Origin: Verrucomicrobiota bacterium
Lineage (GTDB): Bacteria > Verrucomicrobiota > Verrucomicrobiia > Verrucomicrobiales > Verrucomicrobiaceae
DNA length: 64,000 bases
Reading direction: 5' to 3'
NCBI GenBank assembly: GCA_025360015.1
Contig: JANYCZ010000008.1
Span: 124,001 to 188,000 of the forward strand
How positions within the stretch are numbered: the stretch's first letter is position 1; each line of letters starts with the position of its first letter. Under the pieces are notes generated by a model that was not told the DNA's origin, searched no databases, and worked only from the letters and a program-made list of their open reading frames with translations. Below are positions 1 through 9,136 of the stretch, piece by piece. The translations under genes and the position numbers were made by a program.

Positions 1-1
1 G

Positions 2-3000
2 AATGAACGGGAGGCCGACCTGCAGGCGATGCCCGGCGTCGTTGGCATGAGCAACATTGAGTTCACCACGACGACCGCCCTGCCCACCGTCGAGAACGGA
101 CAGGATGCCGACCAGCTCTACAGCACGCAGCACGGGCCGTATCTCTTCTACTTCAAAGGCAGTGGCGGCCCCATCGGCGGAGTCGGCGGGCGCGCAGTGT
201 TCTGGACGGGGATGCAGAGCCACTGGGGCTACTGGTACCAGGCCGGGCTGGTGAGCAGCGGGGCGAACGACATGCAAAAGCGGCTGGCGGAGGACAGCTT
301 CACGCTCAGCTTCACCTGGAACATCTGGGGCATGCGCTACATCTACCACCGCATGGGCATGGGGCTGGATGCGGCGGACATGATGAAGCAGAGCATCAAC
401 AACCAAGGCTGGGGCGCCGGGCCCTACAGCTACAAGTTCAACAACGCCAGCAACGGCGACTACCACGGTGTGCTATACATGAACCACATGGGCGATCCGG
501 CGCTGCGGCTGTTCATGTTTGAGCCGCCATCCGCGCTGAGTGTGGTCAAAGCGGGAGGCAATCCTGTGCTCACATGGACAGCATCGCCAAACGCCACGGT
601 AAGCGGCTACCACGTCTATCGTGCGGCAAACGCGGGCGTGCCCTTCACGCGGCTGACCTCCGCGCCCATCGCGGCCACCAGCTACACGGACACGAGCGTG
701 ACGACAGGCAGCTATGTTTACATGGTGCGGGCGGTGCGCCTGGAGACCACGGGCGGCGGCACTTTCTACAATGCGAGTCTCGGCGCGGCGCAGGCATTCA
801 ATCTGGATGCCACACCGTCTGCGGTGGCGATCGCGACCACGACCTTGCCGAACGTGAGCTGGAAGAGCAGCGCAGCGCTCACGCTCAGCGCGCAGGGCGG
901 GCTGCCGCAGTATGCGTGGAGCCTCGCCTCGGGCACGCTGCCGGCGGGCATGGCGCTCTCGTCCGCCGGCGTGATCAGCGGCACGCCGACGCTGGTGGGC
1001 GTCAGCAGCTTCACCGTGCGCGTCACCGATCAAACCGGGCAGAGCGTGACGCAGACGCTCAGCCTCACGGTGACTTCCAACAGCGCGCTCGTGCTCTATC
1101 CCGAGGCCACGACCTACACGAACAAGGCCGCCGCCACGACGTCCTACGGAGCGGATGAGATCGCGCAGATTTCCGGCACCAGCACGAACGCGTTTGAGAC
1201 CTTCCACCGCTACGATTTGAGCGGTCTGACGCTGAACAACGGCTTCGCGAAGGCCACGCTCTTTCTATACGTCACCAGCGGCAGCGGCATAAACAACTAC
1301 GCGCCCGTGCAGGCGAGCCTCATCGCCGATGCGCAGGACGGCTGGGTGGACAACGGCATCGCGAAACCCTTCAGCGGCTACGCCAGCAACGGAGCGAACA
1401 AGGTGCGGATCAACTGCCCAGCGCACGGCTTCACCACGGGCACGCAAGTGACGATCGCCGGACTGACCGGCACCAGTGCACCGACCGGGCCGTATGCTCT
1501 CACGAATGTGGACGCCGATCATTTTGATCTGCTCACCGTCGCTTACAACGCGGGCTGGACCTACGACCCCGCGCTCGCTTTTGCGACCGTCGTGAGCATG
1601 ACCTACAACACCCGGCCGACGAGCTACAACACGAACGTACCCACGCTCAACGCGACGGGCAGCGACACCCCTGGTACGCTGCTGCAGTTTGATGTGACCA
1701 GCTACGTGCGCGAGACACTGGCCAGTGATCCCGCCAAGAAGATGAGCCTCCGCTTTTTCACGCAGACGCCGCTCACCGTCGTCACCGCTTCGGAGAACGG
1801 CTACGGCGGCTCGCGGCCCTACGTGCTCTTTGAGACCAGCGACGCGCCGAGCATCACAGTGGCAGCGCCGCTCGTAAGCCCCGCCTACGTGTTCACGAAT
1901 TCCAACATCCTGCTCAACACCACCGTCACGCCGCTGCCGGCGCGGGCTGGAGCGCTCACGATGCAGTGGAGCAAGGTCGGCGGCCCCGGTAACGTCACGT
2001 TCACGAATGCGGTTGGCGCGATCACTGGCGCGAGCTTCAGCGCCGCCGGTGACTACACGCTGCGCCTCACCGCCGGCGACGGCATCGCGCAAAGCACACG
2101 CGACTTCATTGTGCGCGTCATCAATGCGAACGTGGCCGGCCCGAGCGACGGCAGCCTGAAGCTCCGCCTAGCGCTGGACGAAACGAGCGGCACCACCGCC
2201 AGCGACAGCTCCGGGGTCACGCCACCGAACAACGGCACGCTGATCAACAGCCCGACGTGGACCACGCCCGGGCAGATCAATGGCGCGATCACATTGGGTG
2301 CCACGGGAAAAAAGATCAGCGTCCCAGATTCCGCGACCAATCTGCTTGATGGCACGCAGCAGCTCACCGTCTCGCTTTGGATCAACCCGAGCAGCCTGCC
2401 CGTGGGCAGCGGCGTTTATTATGGCGTCATCACGAAACGCGTCGGCGCGTTCAGCAATGAATCGTGGCGCATTGAACTGCGCGGCAGCACTGCCGGCACG
2501 AGTTCGCCCGTGTATTGCACTGTCACTGGTGGCACGACCTTGCAGAGCGCCGGGCAGATCACCGCGAACAAGTGGCAGCACCTGGTAATGGTCTTCGACG
2601 GCAGCACCACCACGAACAACCTCCAGTTCTACCTGAACGGCGCGGTGGACAAGTTCACCAGCATCCCCGTGAGCAACGTGCCACGAAATACCACCGCCAA
2701 TGTTTCCATCGGCTCCAACGACACTTATGACTTCACCGGCATGATGGATGAAGTGCGCATCTACAACCGCGCCCTCACGCTCGCCGAAGTGCAGGATCTC
2801 TACGCCGCAGTACCGGCGAATGTCGGCCCCGTCGTCAGCATCGCCGCGCCGATCAGTGGCAATGCAGGCGATGCCATCCTGCTCTCCGCAACCGCGGCTG
2901 ACGATGGCAAACCCAGCCCGCTCACGCTCGGCTGGAGCACAGTCAGCGGCCCCGGCAGTGTGACCTTTGCCGACGCGGCCAGCGCCACCACCAACGTCAC

Positions 3001-3484
3001 CTTTGCCCGGGCCGGAGCCTTTGCGCTGCAACTCACCGCCAGCGACGGAGCCATCACCACCTGGGCCAGCACAAGCGCGATGATCGCCTGGCCGCCCGGC
3101 ATCAACGGCTGGCGGCAGCAATACTTTGGCAGCACCGACCCGAGCGGCATTCGCGCCGATCTGGCGAACCCTGCGAACGACGGGTTTCCCAACCTCCTCA
3201 AATACGCTCTCGGGCTGGATCCAAATGCCATCTACAACGGCACCACCTTGGGGCCCCGGCTATTCGTCCCTGCGGTGGGCAGCGGCAGCGGCCTCAGCTA
3301 CACCTTCACGGGCACCACCAGCGACGTGACCTACACCGTTGAAGCGACCAGCGACCTCAACGGGAACTGGACACCCATCTACAGCCATACAGGCTCCGCC
3401 CCCGGCACCGTCACCGTGCAGGACACGCAGGCCGTGACGGCCAGCGCACGGAGATTTGTGCGCCTGCGGGTGACGCGACCGTGA
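2..3484 (+). CDS. Large multidomain secreted protein (LamG/PKD/CBM-like), 5' end missing
   Basis: The reading frame is open to the left edge, so the amino terminus lies outside; about 1,160 residues are visible. The first ~175 residues, ending in a GDPALRLF motif, resemble the end of a peptidase C25-like or other secreted catalytic domain, but I cannot name it. Then come an Fn3-like domain, a putative-Ig (He_PIG-like, ISGTPTLVG) domain, a DNRLRE/CBM96-like domain beginning YPEATTYTNKAA, a PKD-like domain, a LamG/concanavalin-like domain (SLWINPSSLP, about nt 2150-2810), a second PKD-like domain and a carboxy-terminal module with WRQQYFG and GFPNLLKYALGLDPN. Nucleotides ~1387-1555 encode a short HGFTTGTQVTIAG element like the FCCH-type folds of phage proteins, set inside the DNRLRE-like domain. 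The architecture fits a cell-surface or secreted polymer-binding protein. The last module is shared with the beta-helix protein at 28564-33744. Confidence 0.75.
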   Translation, partial: NEREADLQAMPGVVGMSNIEFTTTTALPTVENGQDADQLYSTQHGPYLFYFKGSGGPIGGVGGRAVFWTGMQSHWGYWYQAGLVSSGANDMQKRLAEDSFTLSFTWNIWGMRYIYHRMGMGLDAADMMKQSINNQGWGAGPYSYKFNNASNGDYHGVLYMNHMGDPALRLFMFEPPSALSVVKAGGNPVLTWTASPNATVSGYHVYRAANAGVPFTRLTSAPIAATSYTDTSVTTGSYVYMVRAVRLETTGGGTFYNASLGAAQAFNLDATPSAVAIATTTLPNVSWKSSAALTLSAQGGLPQYAWSLASGTLPAGMALSSAGVISGTPTLVGVSSFTVRVTDQTGQSVTQTLSLTVTSNSALVLYPEATTYTNKAAATTSYGADEIAQISGTSTNAFETFHRYDLSGLTLNNGFAKATLFLYVTSGSGINNYAPVQASLIADAQDGWVDNGIAKPFSGYASNGANKVRINCPAHGFTTGTQVTIAGLTGTSAPTGPYALTNVDADHFDLLTVAYNAGWTYDPALAFATVVSMTYNTRPTSYNTNVPTLNATGSDTPGTLLQFDVTSYVRETLASDPAKKMSLRFFTQTPLTVVTASENGYGGSRPYVLFETSDAPSITVAAPLVSPAYVFTNSNILLNTTVTPLPARAGALTMQWSKVGGPGNVTFTNAVGAITGASFSAAGDYTLRLTAGDGIAQSTRDFIVRVINANVAGPSDGSLKLRLALDETSGTTASDSSGVTPPNNGTLINSPTWTTPGQINGAITLGATGKKISVPDSATNLLDGTQQLTVSLWINPSSLPVGSGVYYGVITKRVGAFSNESWRIELRGSTAGTSSPVYCTVTGGTTLQSAGQITANKWQHLVMVFDGSTTTNNLQFYLNGAVDKFTSIPVSNVPRNTTANVSIGSNDTYDFTGMMDEVRIYNRALTLAEVQDLYAAVPANVGPVVSIAAPISGNAGDAILLSATAADDGKPSPLTLGWSTVSGPGSVTFADAASATTNVTFARAGAFALQLTASDGAITTWASTSAMIAWPPGINGWRQQYFGSTDPSGIRADLANPANDGFPNLLKYALGLDPNAIYNGTTLGPRLFVPAVGSGSGLSYTFTGTTSDVTYTVEATSDLNGNWTPIYSHTGSAPGTVTVQDTQAVTASARRFVRLRVTRP

Positions 3485-3596
3485 CCTCTGTCACCGAGGG
3501 CCATCCATGCGCGGCATGGACGACACCGGCGCTGCTTTTCAAAAAGACCCGAGGTGCTGCGTGCAAATCGCCCAGGGGCAGCTATCTCCAAGCACG

Positions 3597-4241
3597 ATGC
3601 TTCGACGACTCTCCCCTGCCCTTTTCTGCGCTCTCGCAGTCCTCCTTTTGCCACATGAAATCACGGCGGCGGATCCCGTCCGCGTGGCGTGTGTGGGAGA
3701 CAGCATTACTGAAGGTGTGGGGACGCAGAACCCGAAGACAGACAGCTATCCGGCGAGGTTGCAGGAGATTCTGGGAACGGGCTTTACCGTGCAAAACTTC
3801 GGTGTGGGCGGACGCACGATGCTGAGGAAAGCGGATCCGTTCGATCATCATCCCGCACTCAGTTCCAGCCCGGACGTGGTCATCATCGCGCTGGGCACCA
3901 ACGATTCCAAGAGCGGCATCTGGCCCCGGTTGAAAGCCGAATTTGTCGGCGATTACGTGGCCATGATTAAAGAATTCCAGGCGCTGCCCAGCCACCCCAA
4001 GATCTACGCCTGCCTGCCGGCCCCCGCTTTTCCTGGCAACTGGGGCATCACCGAAGAGGTGATCCGCGATGAGGTGATCCCGGCCATCAAGCAAGCTGCG
4101 CAGAAGGCAGGCATCGGGTTGATCGATCTGCACACGCCGCTGCTGGAAAACAAAGCGTGGTTTCCTGACAACGTGCATCCCAATGGGGAGGGTGCGAAGC
4201 GGATTGCTGAACTGGTGAGCGCGGCGATTAAGACGAAGTAA
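3597..4241 (+). CDS. Secreted SGNH/GDSL hydrolase
   Basis: A 214-residue protein starting at the ATG that gives a clean signal peptide (MLRRLSPALFCALAVLLL, cleavage near AADP). An in-frame ATG 90 bases upstream would only add a poor leader. All SGNH blocks are present: block I CVGDSITEG with nucleophile Ser36, block II FGVGGRTML, block III LGTNDSK, and block V DNVHPNGEG carrying the catalytic Asp and His. It is probably a periplasmic or secreted esterase, often acting on acetylated carbohydrates in this family; the substrate cannot be read from sequence. It follows the large secreted protein on the same strand after 112 bases, so the two could be co-expressed. Confidence 0.88.
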   Translation: MLRRLSPALFCALAVLLLPHEITAADPVRVACVGDSITEGVGTQNPKTDSYPARLQEILGTGFTVQNFGVGGRTMLRKADPFDHHPALSSSPDVVIIALGTNDSKSGIWPRLKAEFVGDYVAMIKEFQALPSHPKIYACLPAPAFPGNWGITEEVIRDEVIPAIKQAAQKAGIGLIDLHTPLLENKAWFPDNVHPNGEGAKRIAELVSAAIKTK

Positions 4242-4291
4242 TAATGCCTGCGGTCACGGTATCCAGCCTTTTGGGGGCCTTCGACCATTCG

Positions 4292-4614
4292 TTACCGCAG
4301 CCCCAGCCATCGCTTGAGCGCGGCTTCGACTTTCTCCATCGTCGCGACATCTCACACTGTCAGTCTTCGAACCAATTGCACATCGGGCACGGTGCCGATT
4401 GATTGTGCGTCAAAGACACCCGGTAGAAATTTGGCGGCTTGATGTGGCACTTCAAATTCGGTGCCCCGCACGCTGGTGGTGCGCGCCACATAGCTGATTA
4501 GCGCTCGTTCTTCGCCTCTGTAAGCCACGCTGAGAATCAACACCGGCGCATTTTCTGAGCCATGCCCAGATCAACCAGCCAGATCTCACCGCGCATGGCG
4601 ATCAATCTTCCCAT
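4292..4614 (-). pseudogene. Decayed MazF/PemK-type toxin gene
   Basis: Read leftwards from the ATG at 4614, the frame gives MGRLIAMRGEIWLVDLGMAQ and then breaks near 4543-4549. Resuming one base out of register restores the family sequence PVLILSVAYRGEERALISY. The break is explained by loss of one C, so that K-M-R-P is read as K-M-R-R-C-stop. A second lesion, TGA at 4352-4354, interrupts the tail; beyond it the same frame continues DVATMEKVEAALKRWLGLR and ends with TAA at 4292. The pieces together make a normal ~107-residue MazF/PemK RNase. Its start overlaps the end of the antitoxin remnant, as in an intact operon, and GGAAGG lies six bases before the ATG. Two lesions make a functional product very unlikely. 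Confidence 0.85.
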
Positions 4615-4769
4615 TGTTTTCCTTCCCTTTCCTCGGTGTCGTAAGCACCAAACACACTTCCAGAGGCAGCCAGGCTGGCTTCACGTTCGGCAAACTACTC
4701 ACGCAGTTTGCCGAACTCCTCCTTGGGAAGTGCTTCAATGGCCTTTTCGATTTCAAGGGCGGTACTCAT
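4602..4769 (-). pseudogene. Decayed antitoxin gene partner of the MazF remnant
   Basis: From ATG at 4769 the frame reads MSTALEIEKAIEALPKEEF and reaches KLRE, then TAG at 4695-4697. In-frame translation continues FAERE...EEREGKQWED to TGA at 4602-4604. A single change of that TAG to TGG would give the usual L-x-E-W-F-A motif of small acidic antitoxins with a 55-residue protein. The toxin ATG at 4614 overlaps the last codons, the classic coupled arrangement. The family call rests on size, composition and position, so it is weaker than the toxin call. Confidence 0.75.
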
Positions 4770-4811
4770 GGCTGGATTTTAATCTTCCCGCCTTGAGTCT
4801 TCAACCCAAGA

Positions 4812-6782
4812 CTACGACACCAGCGGCAGCAGTTTGCCGAGGAGATCGCTGATCTTCACGCGCTCTTGCTCGCCGCTGTCGCGTTGGCGGAGGGTGACGG
4901 TGTCGAGGAGTTCGGGGCCTTTTTCGCCGAGGGAGTCGAAGTCGATGGTGATGCCGAAGGGGGTGCCGACTTCGTCCTGGCGGGCGTAGCGGCGGCCGAT
5001 GGAAGCGGTCTCGTCGTAGAAGCAGTTCATGTGCTTCTTGAGCAGCGCATAGACTTCGCGCGCCTTGGCGACGAGTTCGGGCTTGTTCTTGAGCAGCGGG
5101 AAGACGCCCACCTTGATCGGGGCGACACGCGGGTGCAGGTGCAGGACGGTGATGATTTCCTTCTTGCCCTTCTCATCGACTTTTTCGGTTTCGGAGAAGG
5201 CTTTGGCGAGGACGGCGAGCGCCATGCGATCGAGACCGGCAGAGGGTTCGATGACGTGGGGGACGTAGCTGCCTTTAAAGAGGCGCTCGAACCAGGCACG
5301 CACGGCAGACTCGGGCATCGGCGCGCCTTTGGTCTTGGCGGCTTCTGCGGCGAGGCGCTTCTGGATGAGGGCTTCCTTCTGCTCGTCGGTGAGCTTGGCA
5401 GCAGCGGTCTTGAGTTCTTCGTCGAAGACTTCCAGCGATTTGGTGCTGGCGTTTTGATGCGCGGACAAGTCGAAGTCGCCACGGGCGGCGATGCCTTCGA
5501 GTTCTTCGGTGCCGAAGGGGAACTCGCAGAGAATGTCCACGCAGGCGCGGGCGTAGTGAGCGAGGTCGTCGGAGGTCTGCCAGTAGTATTGCAGCACGTC
5601 GCCGAGGCCGATGCCTTGGTAGAACTTGGTGCGCTGATCGACCCAGTAGCGGTGCCACATCTGCCAGCCCCAGTTGGGCTTGGGCTCGCTGAGGTCCGCG
5701 CCTTCGCTCCACGGGGCGACTTCGCCGCTGATGATCTCGACGGCTTCGTCGGGCTTGATGAAGAACTCGAGTTCCATCTGCTCAAACTCGCGGCTGCGGA
5801 AGGTGAAGTTCTTGGGTGTGACTTCGTTGCGGAAGGCCTTGCCGATCTGGCCGATGCCGAAGGGGACCTTCACACGGCTGGAGTCGAAGACGTTCTTGAA
5901 CTGGGCGAAGATGGCCTGCGCAGTTTCGGGGCGCAGGTAGGTGACGTCGGCCTCGGTCGCTGTCGGGCCGAGGTAGGTCTTGAGCATGAGGTTGAAGGGG
6001 CGGGCATCGCCGAGAGCACCGCCGGTTTCGGGGTGGAAGTCCACGCTCCTCTCAACCTTAACACCTACTTTGGGGCCGAAAACCAAAGGCTTATCAACTC
6101 CCAAGCGCTCAAAGTATTCCTTCGCAATTTTCTCAGCGCTTTCGCGAGGCTTTCCTGGCGGCACTAGAATGGTAATCGACCTTTTCATCACTGCTTTGAG
6201 CATCGCGGGCAAGTGATGCGCAACGGTCTTTATTTCTTCATCGTCCAAATCTCTTCCGATGCCGTTTTTGATAGTATTGACTAATCCGTTGTAGATCTCG
6301 TCTTCATCTTGGGTGTGATGAAAAATCATCGCGAAGTTGGTGTTCGCGATCGCATCTGGTGCCAACTCGGTATCTCCAAGGATTCCTCTCTGGTTCAGGA
6401 AAAAAGTCCAAGAAATTGCTCCTTCAAAAGTATATGCGACTCCGTCCTGCGGCTCCACATGGTCCGCACGCACGCGCTTGTTGGTCAGCGAGCACTCACG
6501 CATGAGGTCTGCAAAGGTGTCCACGTGGCCGCTGGCTTTCCAGATGGCGGGGTTCATGAGGATGCTGGCGTCGAGGCCGAGCACGTCTTCACGCTCGCGG
6601 GTCATGGTGTTCCACCAGGCGCTGCGCAGATTGCGCTTCAGCTCGGCACCGAGGGGGCCGTAGTCCCACACGCCGCCGCAGCCGCCGTAGATCTCGCTGC
6701 TTTGATAGATGAAGCCGCGGCGCTTGCAGAGAGAAACGATCTTCTCCATTTGCGCGATGGAGTTTTTGGCGTCGGTGGACAT
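4812..6782 (-). CDS. glyQS: Glycine--tRNA ligase (single-chain, class II)
   Basis: A 656-residue class II aminoacyl-tRNA synthetase that attaches glycine to tRNA-Gly. The start region (KIVSLCKRRGFIYQSSEIYG, then YGPLGAELK), motif 2 (FRNEVTPKNFTFRSREFEQ), motif 3 (PSAGLDRMALAVLAKAF) and the carboxy-terminal anticodon-binding domain (RRYARQDEVGTPFGITIDFD) are all clear. The protein is longer than the usual ~460-570 residues of alpha2 bacterial GlyRS. The surplus is mostly residues ~109-248, between the RADHV and RPFNLMLKTYLGP motifs, where many bacterial homologues carry a cysteine-rich zinc-ribbon-like insert. Here the segment has no cysteine and its DNA is about 45% GC, against 60% just downstream. 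It is the only GlyRS seen, so it is presumably functional. Confidence 0.95.
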   Translation of the reverse strand: MSTDAKNSIAQMEKIVSLCKRRGFIYQSSEIYGGCGGVWDYGPLGAELKRNLRSAWWNTMTREREDVLGLDASILMNPAIWKASGHVDTFADLMRECSLTNKRVRADHVEPQDGVAYTFEGAISWTFFLNQRGILGDTELAPDAIANTNFAMIFHHTQDEDEIYNGLVNTIKNGIGRDLDDEEIKTVAHHLPAMLKAVMKRSITILVPPGKPRESAEKIAKEYFERLGVDKPLVFGPKVGVKVERSVDFHPETGGALGDARPFNLMLKTYLGPTATEADVTYLRPETAQAIFAQFKNVFDSSRVKVPFGIGQIGKAFRNEVTPKNFTFRSREFEQMELEFFIKPDEAVEIISGEVAPWSEGADLSEPKPNWGWQMWHRYWVDQRTKFYQGIGLGDVLQYYWQTSDDLAHYARACVDILCEFPFGTEELEGIAARGDFDLSAHQNASTKSLEVFDEELKTAAAKLTDEQKEALIQKRLAAEAAKTKGAPMPESAVRAWFERLFKGSYVPHVIEPSAGLDRMALAVLAKAFSETEKVDEKGKKEIITVLHLHPRVAPIKVGVFPLLKNKPELVAKAREVYALLKKHMNCFYDETASIGRRYARQDEVGTPFGITIDFDSLGEKGPELLDTVTLRQRDSGEQERVKISDLLGKLLPLVS

Positions 6783-7004
6783 GGTAGGTAGGACGATTGA
6801 GTGGATGGGGTATGCCGAATGACTGGACTGTCACCGGCGATAAAAGGGGGTGCGAAAGGAGCACCACGGGGGCGCAGGGGCAAGCGCGGATTCGAGGAAT
6901 GGAAGCACAGAAAACAGAGTTTACGCCATCCGAGTCCGTGAGTCCGCAATGCAGCTCCCGTCACAAAACGCTCTATTTTTAGCCCCCCATTTCCTGAATG
7001 GGAT

Positions 7005-8042
7005 CTAACGCGTACTGGCAGCCTTCACCGCAGGGGCAACTTCTTTGCCGAGCATTTCGATGGACTGCATGAGTTGTTGATGAGGCAGTGACGCGACGCT
7101 CATCTGGAAGGTCATGCGGTCGATGCCGCCCAGTTCTTTGCTGAAGCTCAGAACTCGCGCTGCGACGGTCTTGGCACTGCCTACCAGCAAGGCACCTTGT
7201 GGACTCCGTCCCGTCTCAAACTGGCTCCGCGTGGTGGGCGGCCAGCCACGCTCCTTGCCGATCTCCGTGAAGGCCCGCGCGTAACCGGGGAAGAAATCCT
7301 CGCCAGCCTGCTCATCGCTCTCCGCCACATAGCCGAGAGCGTGTACGCCGACGCGCATTTTTTCCTCCGGGTGGCCCGCCTTGCGCCAGGCAGTCCGATA
7401 CATCTCCACCAGCGGCCGGAAACGGAAGGGCTGGCCGCCGATGATCGCCACCATGAGCGGCAGGCCCAGCGTGCCAGCCCGGACAAATGACTCCGGCGTG
7501 CCGCCTACGCCCAGCCAGATGGGCAGCGGATCTTGAAGCGGCCGCGGGTAGATGCCCTGCCCGGTCAAAGCCGCACGGTGGCGGCCAGACCAGGTCACTT
7601 CCACTTCGCTGCGGATCTTGAGGAGCAGATCCAGCTTTTCGATGAAGAGCGACTCATAGTCCTGCAACTGGAGACCGAACAACGGATAGGCCTCAATGAA
7701 CGAACCCCGCCCCACGATCATTTCTGTGCGGCCCTGCGAAATCAAATCCAGCGTGGCGAAGTCTTGAAACACCCGCACTGGATCATGCGCGCTGAGCACG
7801 GTCACTGCGCTCGTCAGGCGGATACGCTTCGTCAGCGCCGCTGCCGCCGCGAGGATGACAGCCGGGGCGGAGTCCGCGAAGTCATGCCGGTGGTGCTCAC
7901 CAATCCCAAAGATGTCGATGCCGGAGCGATCCGCGCACTCGATCTCTTCCAGCAGATGCCGGATGCGCTCTGCTCCGCTGGGAGCAATGCCGGTTTTCGG
8001 GTCCTTCGGATTTGCCACAAAGCTGTCGATCCCAATCTCCAT
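7005..8042 (-). CDS. LLM-class (luciferase-like) flavin-dependent oxidoreductase
   Basis: A 345-residue TIM-barrel protein of the bacterial luciferase-like monooxygenase superfamily. Readable signatures are the start MEIGIDSFVANP, IFGIGEHHRHDF, LTSAVTVLSAHDPVRVFQ, RTEMIVGRGSF and PLPIWLGVGGTPES. They match the Atu2307/SP_0267-type branch rather than true light-emitting luciferases. It probably uses reduced FMN (or F420) to oxidise a small molecule; no substrate can be assigned. It lies downstream of the LysR gene on the same strand with 111 bases between, so that regulator may control it, but this is inference. Confidence 0.85.
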   Translation of the reverse strand: MEIGIDSFVANPKDPKTGIAPSGAERIRHLLEEIECADRSGIDIFGIGEHHRHDFADSAPAVILAAAAALTKRIRLTSAVTVLSAHDPVRVFQDFATLDLISQGRTEMIVGRGSFIEAYPLFGLQLQDYESLFIEKLDLLLKIRSEVEVTWSGRHRAALTGQGIYPRPLQDPLPIWLGVGGTPESFVRAGTLGLPLMVAIIGGQPFRFRPLVEMYRTAWRKAGHPEEKMRVGVHALGYVAESDEQAGEDFFPGYARAFTEIGKERGWPPTTRSQFETGRSPQGALLVGSAKTVAARVLSFSKELGGIDRMTFQMSVASLPHQQLMQSIEMLGKEVAPAVKAASTR

Positions 8043-8153
8043 GCGGTGATCCTAGACCCCGTCCCTCCGACGTCCAAAACAATTACTCACAATTACCGCA
8101 CAGACAGATACTCGCTGACAGGTTGAATCCACCATTGAGACGAAACGGGCCAC

Positions 8154-9050
8154 TCACATCGCCCATAGTTCCCCTGACTTCAGCCATTCCTTTACGAGAT
8201 CGCGGAACGCCAGGACGGCGGGATCATCGCCCTCTTTGGCCCACACCATCACCAGGGGGATGGTCTGCTGCGGCTTGAGGGGGATGAGGACGAGGCTCCT
8301 GCTGGCGGTGCTCTCCGGCACGACGCCGATGCCGGTGCCTGCTTCGACATATTGTAAAATGGTGCCGATCAGGCTGGGCGTGTGCTTCACGCGCGGCGCG
8401 AAGCCCGCTGCGTGGCACGCGGCGTGAATGGCATCGTGCGAGCCTGCGCCCTCACGTCGGGCGAGAATGATGAGAGTCTCTCCGGCGAGCTTTTTCCAGG
8501 ACAGCGAGGTGAGCTTTGCCCAAGGATGATCATGCGGCACGGCGGCGCAGAATTTCTCCTCGCGCAGCAGCAGCGTCTGCAAACCGAGGGCGTCATGCGC
8601 CAACACGGGGCGGGTCAGCCCGACGGACAAGCGGCCCTTCGACACCATTTCCCACACGCGCTCCGGCGTGCGCTCTTCGAGAATCACCGTCACACGCGGG
8701 AAGCGCTTGCCGTATTCTTTGAGAAGGCGCGCCAGAAACAGCCGCGTGGGTGGGCCGATGTAGCCGAGGCGCAGCTCGCCTTCTTCACCCTTGGCGGTTC
8801 GGCGCACTCGCCGCAGGGCATCGTCCAGGCGTTCGAGCAGCAGACCTGTCTCGTGCAGGAGCACGGCGCCGGCGGGTGTCAAACGTGGCGAGCGGCGTTC
8901 ACGCTCAATCAATTGGGCTCCCAGCTCGCGCTCCATCTCCTGCACCGCGCGGCTCAGGGCGGGTTGGGCGATGCGGAGCCGACGCGCTGCGCGTGAGAAG
9001 CTCAGCTCCTCGGCCACGGCTTGAAAATATCGCAGATGACGCAGTTCCAT
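8154..9050 (-). CDS. LysR-family transcriptional regulator
   Basis: A 298-residue protein with the LysR winged helix-turn-helix at residues 1-60 (MELRHLRYFQAVAEELSFSR, then AQPALSRAVQEMERELG), a linker helix and a periplasmic-binding-like effector domain (ELRLGYIGPPTRLFLARLL, then GIGVVPEST). It binds DNA as a tetramer in known members and senses a small molecule. LysR genes usually sit divergent from their targets, but here neighbours on both sides are on the same strand: the halogenase operon ends 86 bases upstream and the LLM oxidoreductase starts 111 bases downstream. Either could be the target. No T-N11-A palindrome was confirmed. Confidence 0.92.
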   Translation of the reverse strand: MELRHLRYFQAVAEELSFSRAARRLRIAQPALSRAVQEMERELGAQLIERERRSPRLTPAGAVLLHETGLLLERLDDALRRVRRTAKGEEGELRLGYIGPPTRLFLARLLKEYGKRFPRVTVILEERTPERVWEMVSKGRLSVGLTRPVLAHDALGLQTLLLREEKFCAAVPHDHPWAKLTSLSWKKLAGETLIILARREGAGSHDAIHAACHAAGFAPRVKHTPSLIGTILQYVEAGTGIGVVPESTASRSLVLIPLKPQQTIPLVMVWAKEGDDPAVLAFRDLVKEWLKSGELWAM

Positions 9051-9136
9051 GATCGGCGGCCTTTATACCGCATCGGCATGGAAGCGATAGTGAAAGTCTG
9101 TTTTCGTTACAGGCAGATTACGGCCCTGCATGCACC

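Noticed and set aside
4866..6167. 433-codon open frame opposite glyQS
   Set aside because: It is the mirror of a highly conserved synthetase in high-GC DNA; the translation is low-complexity and matches no family.
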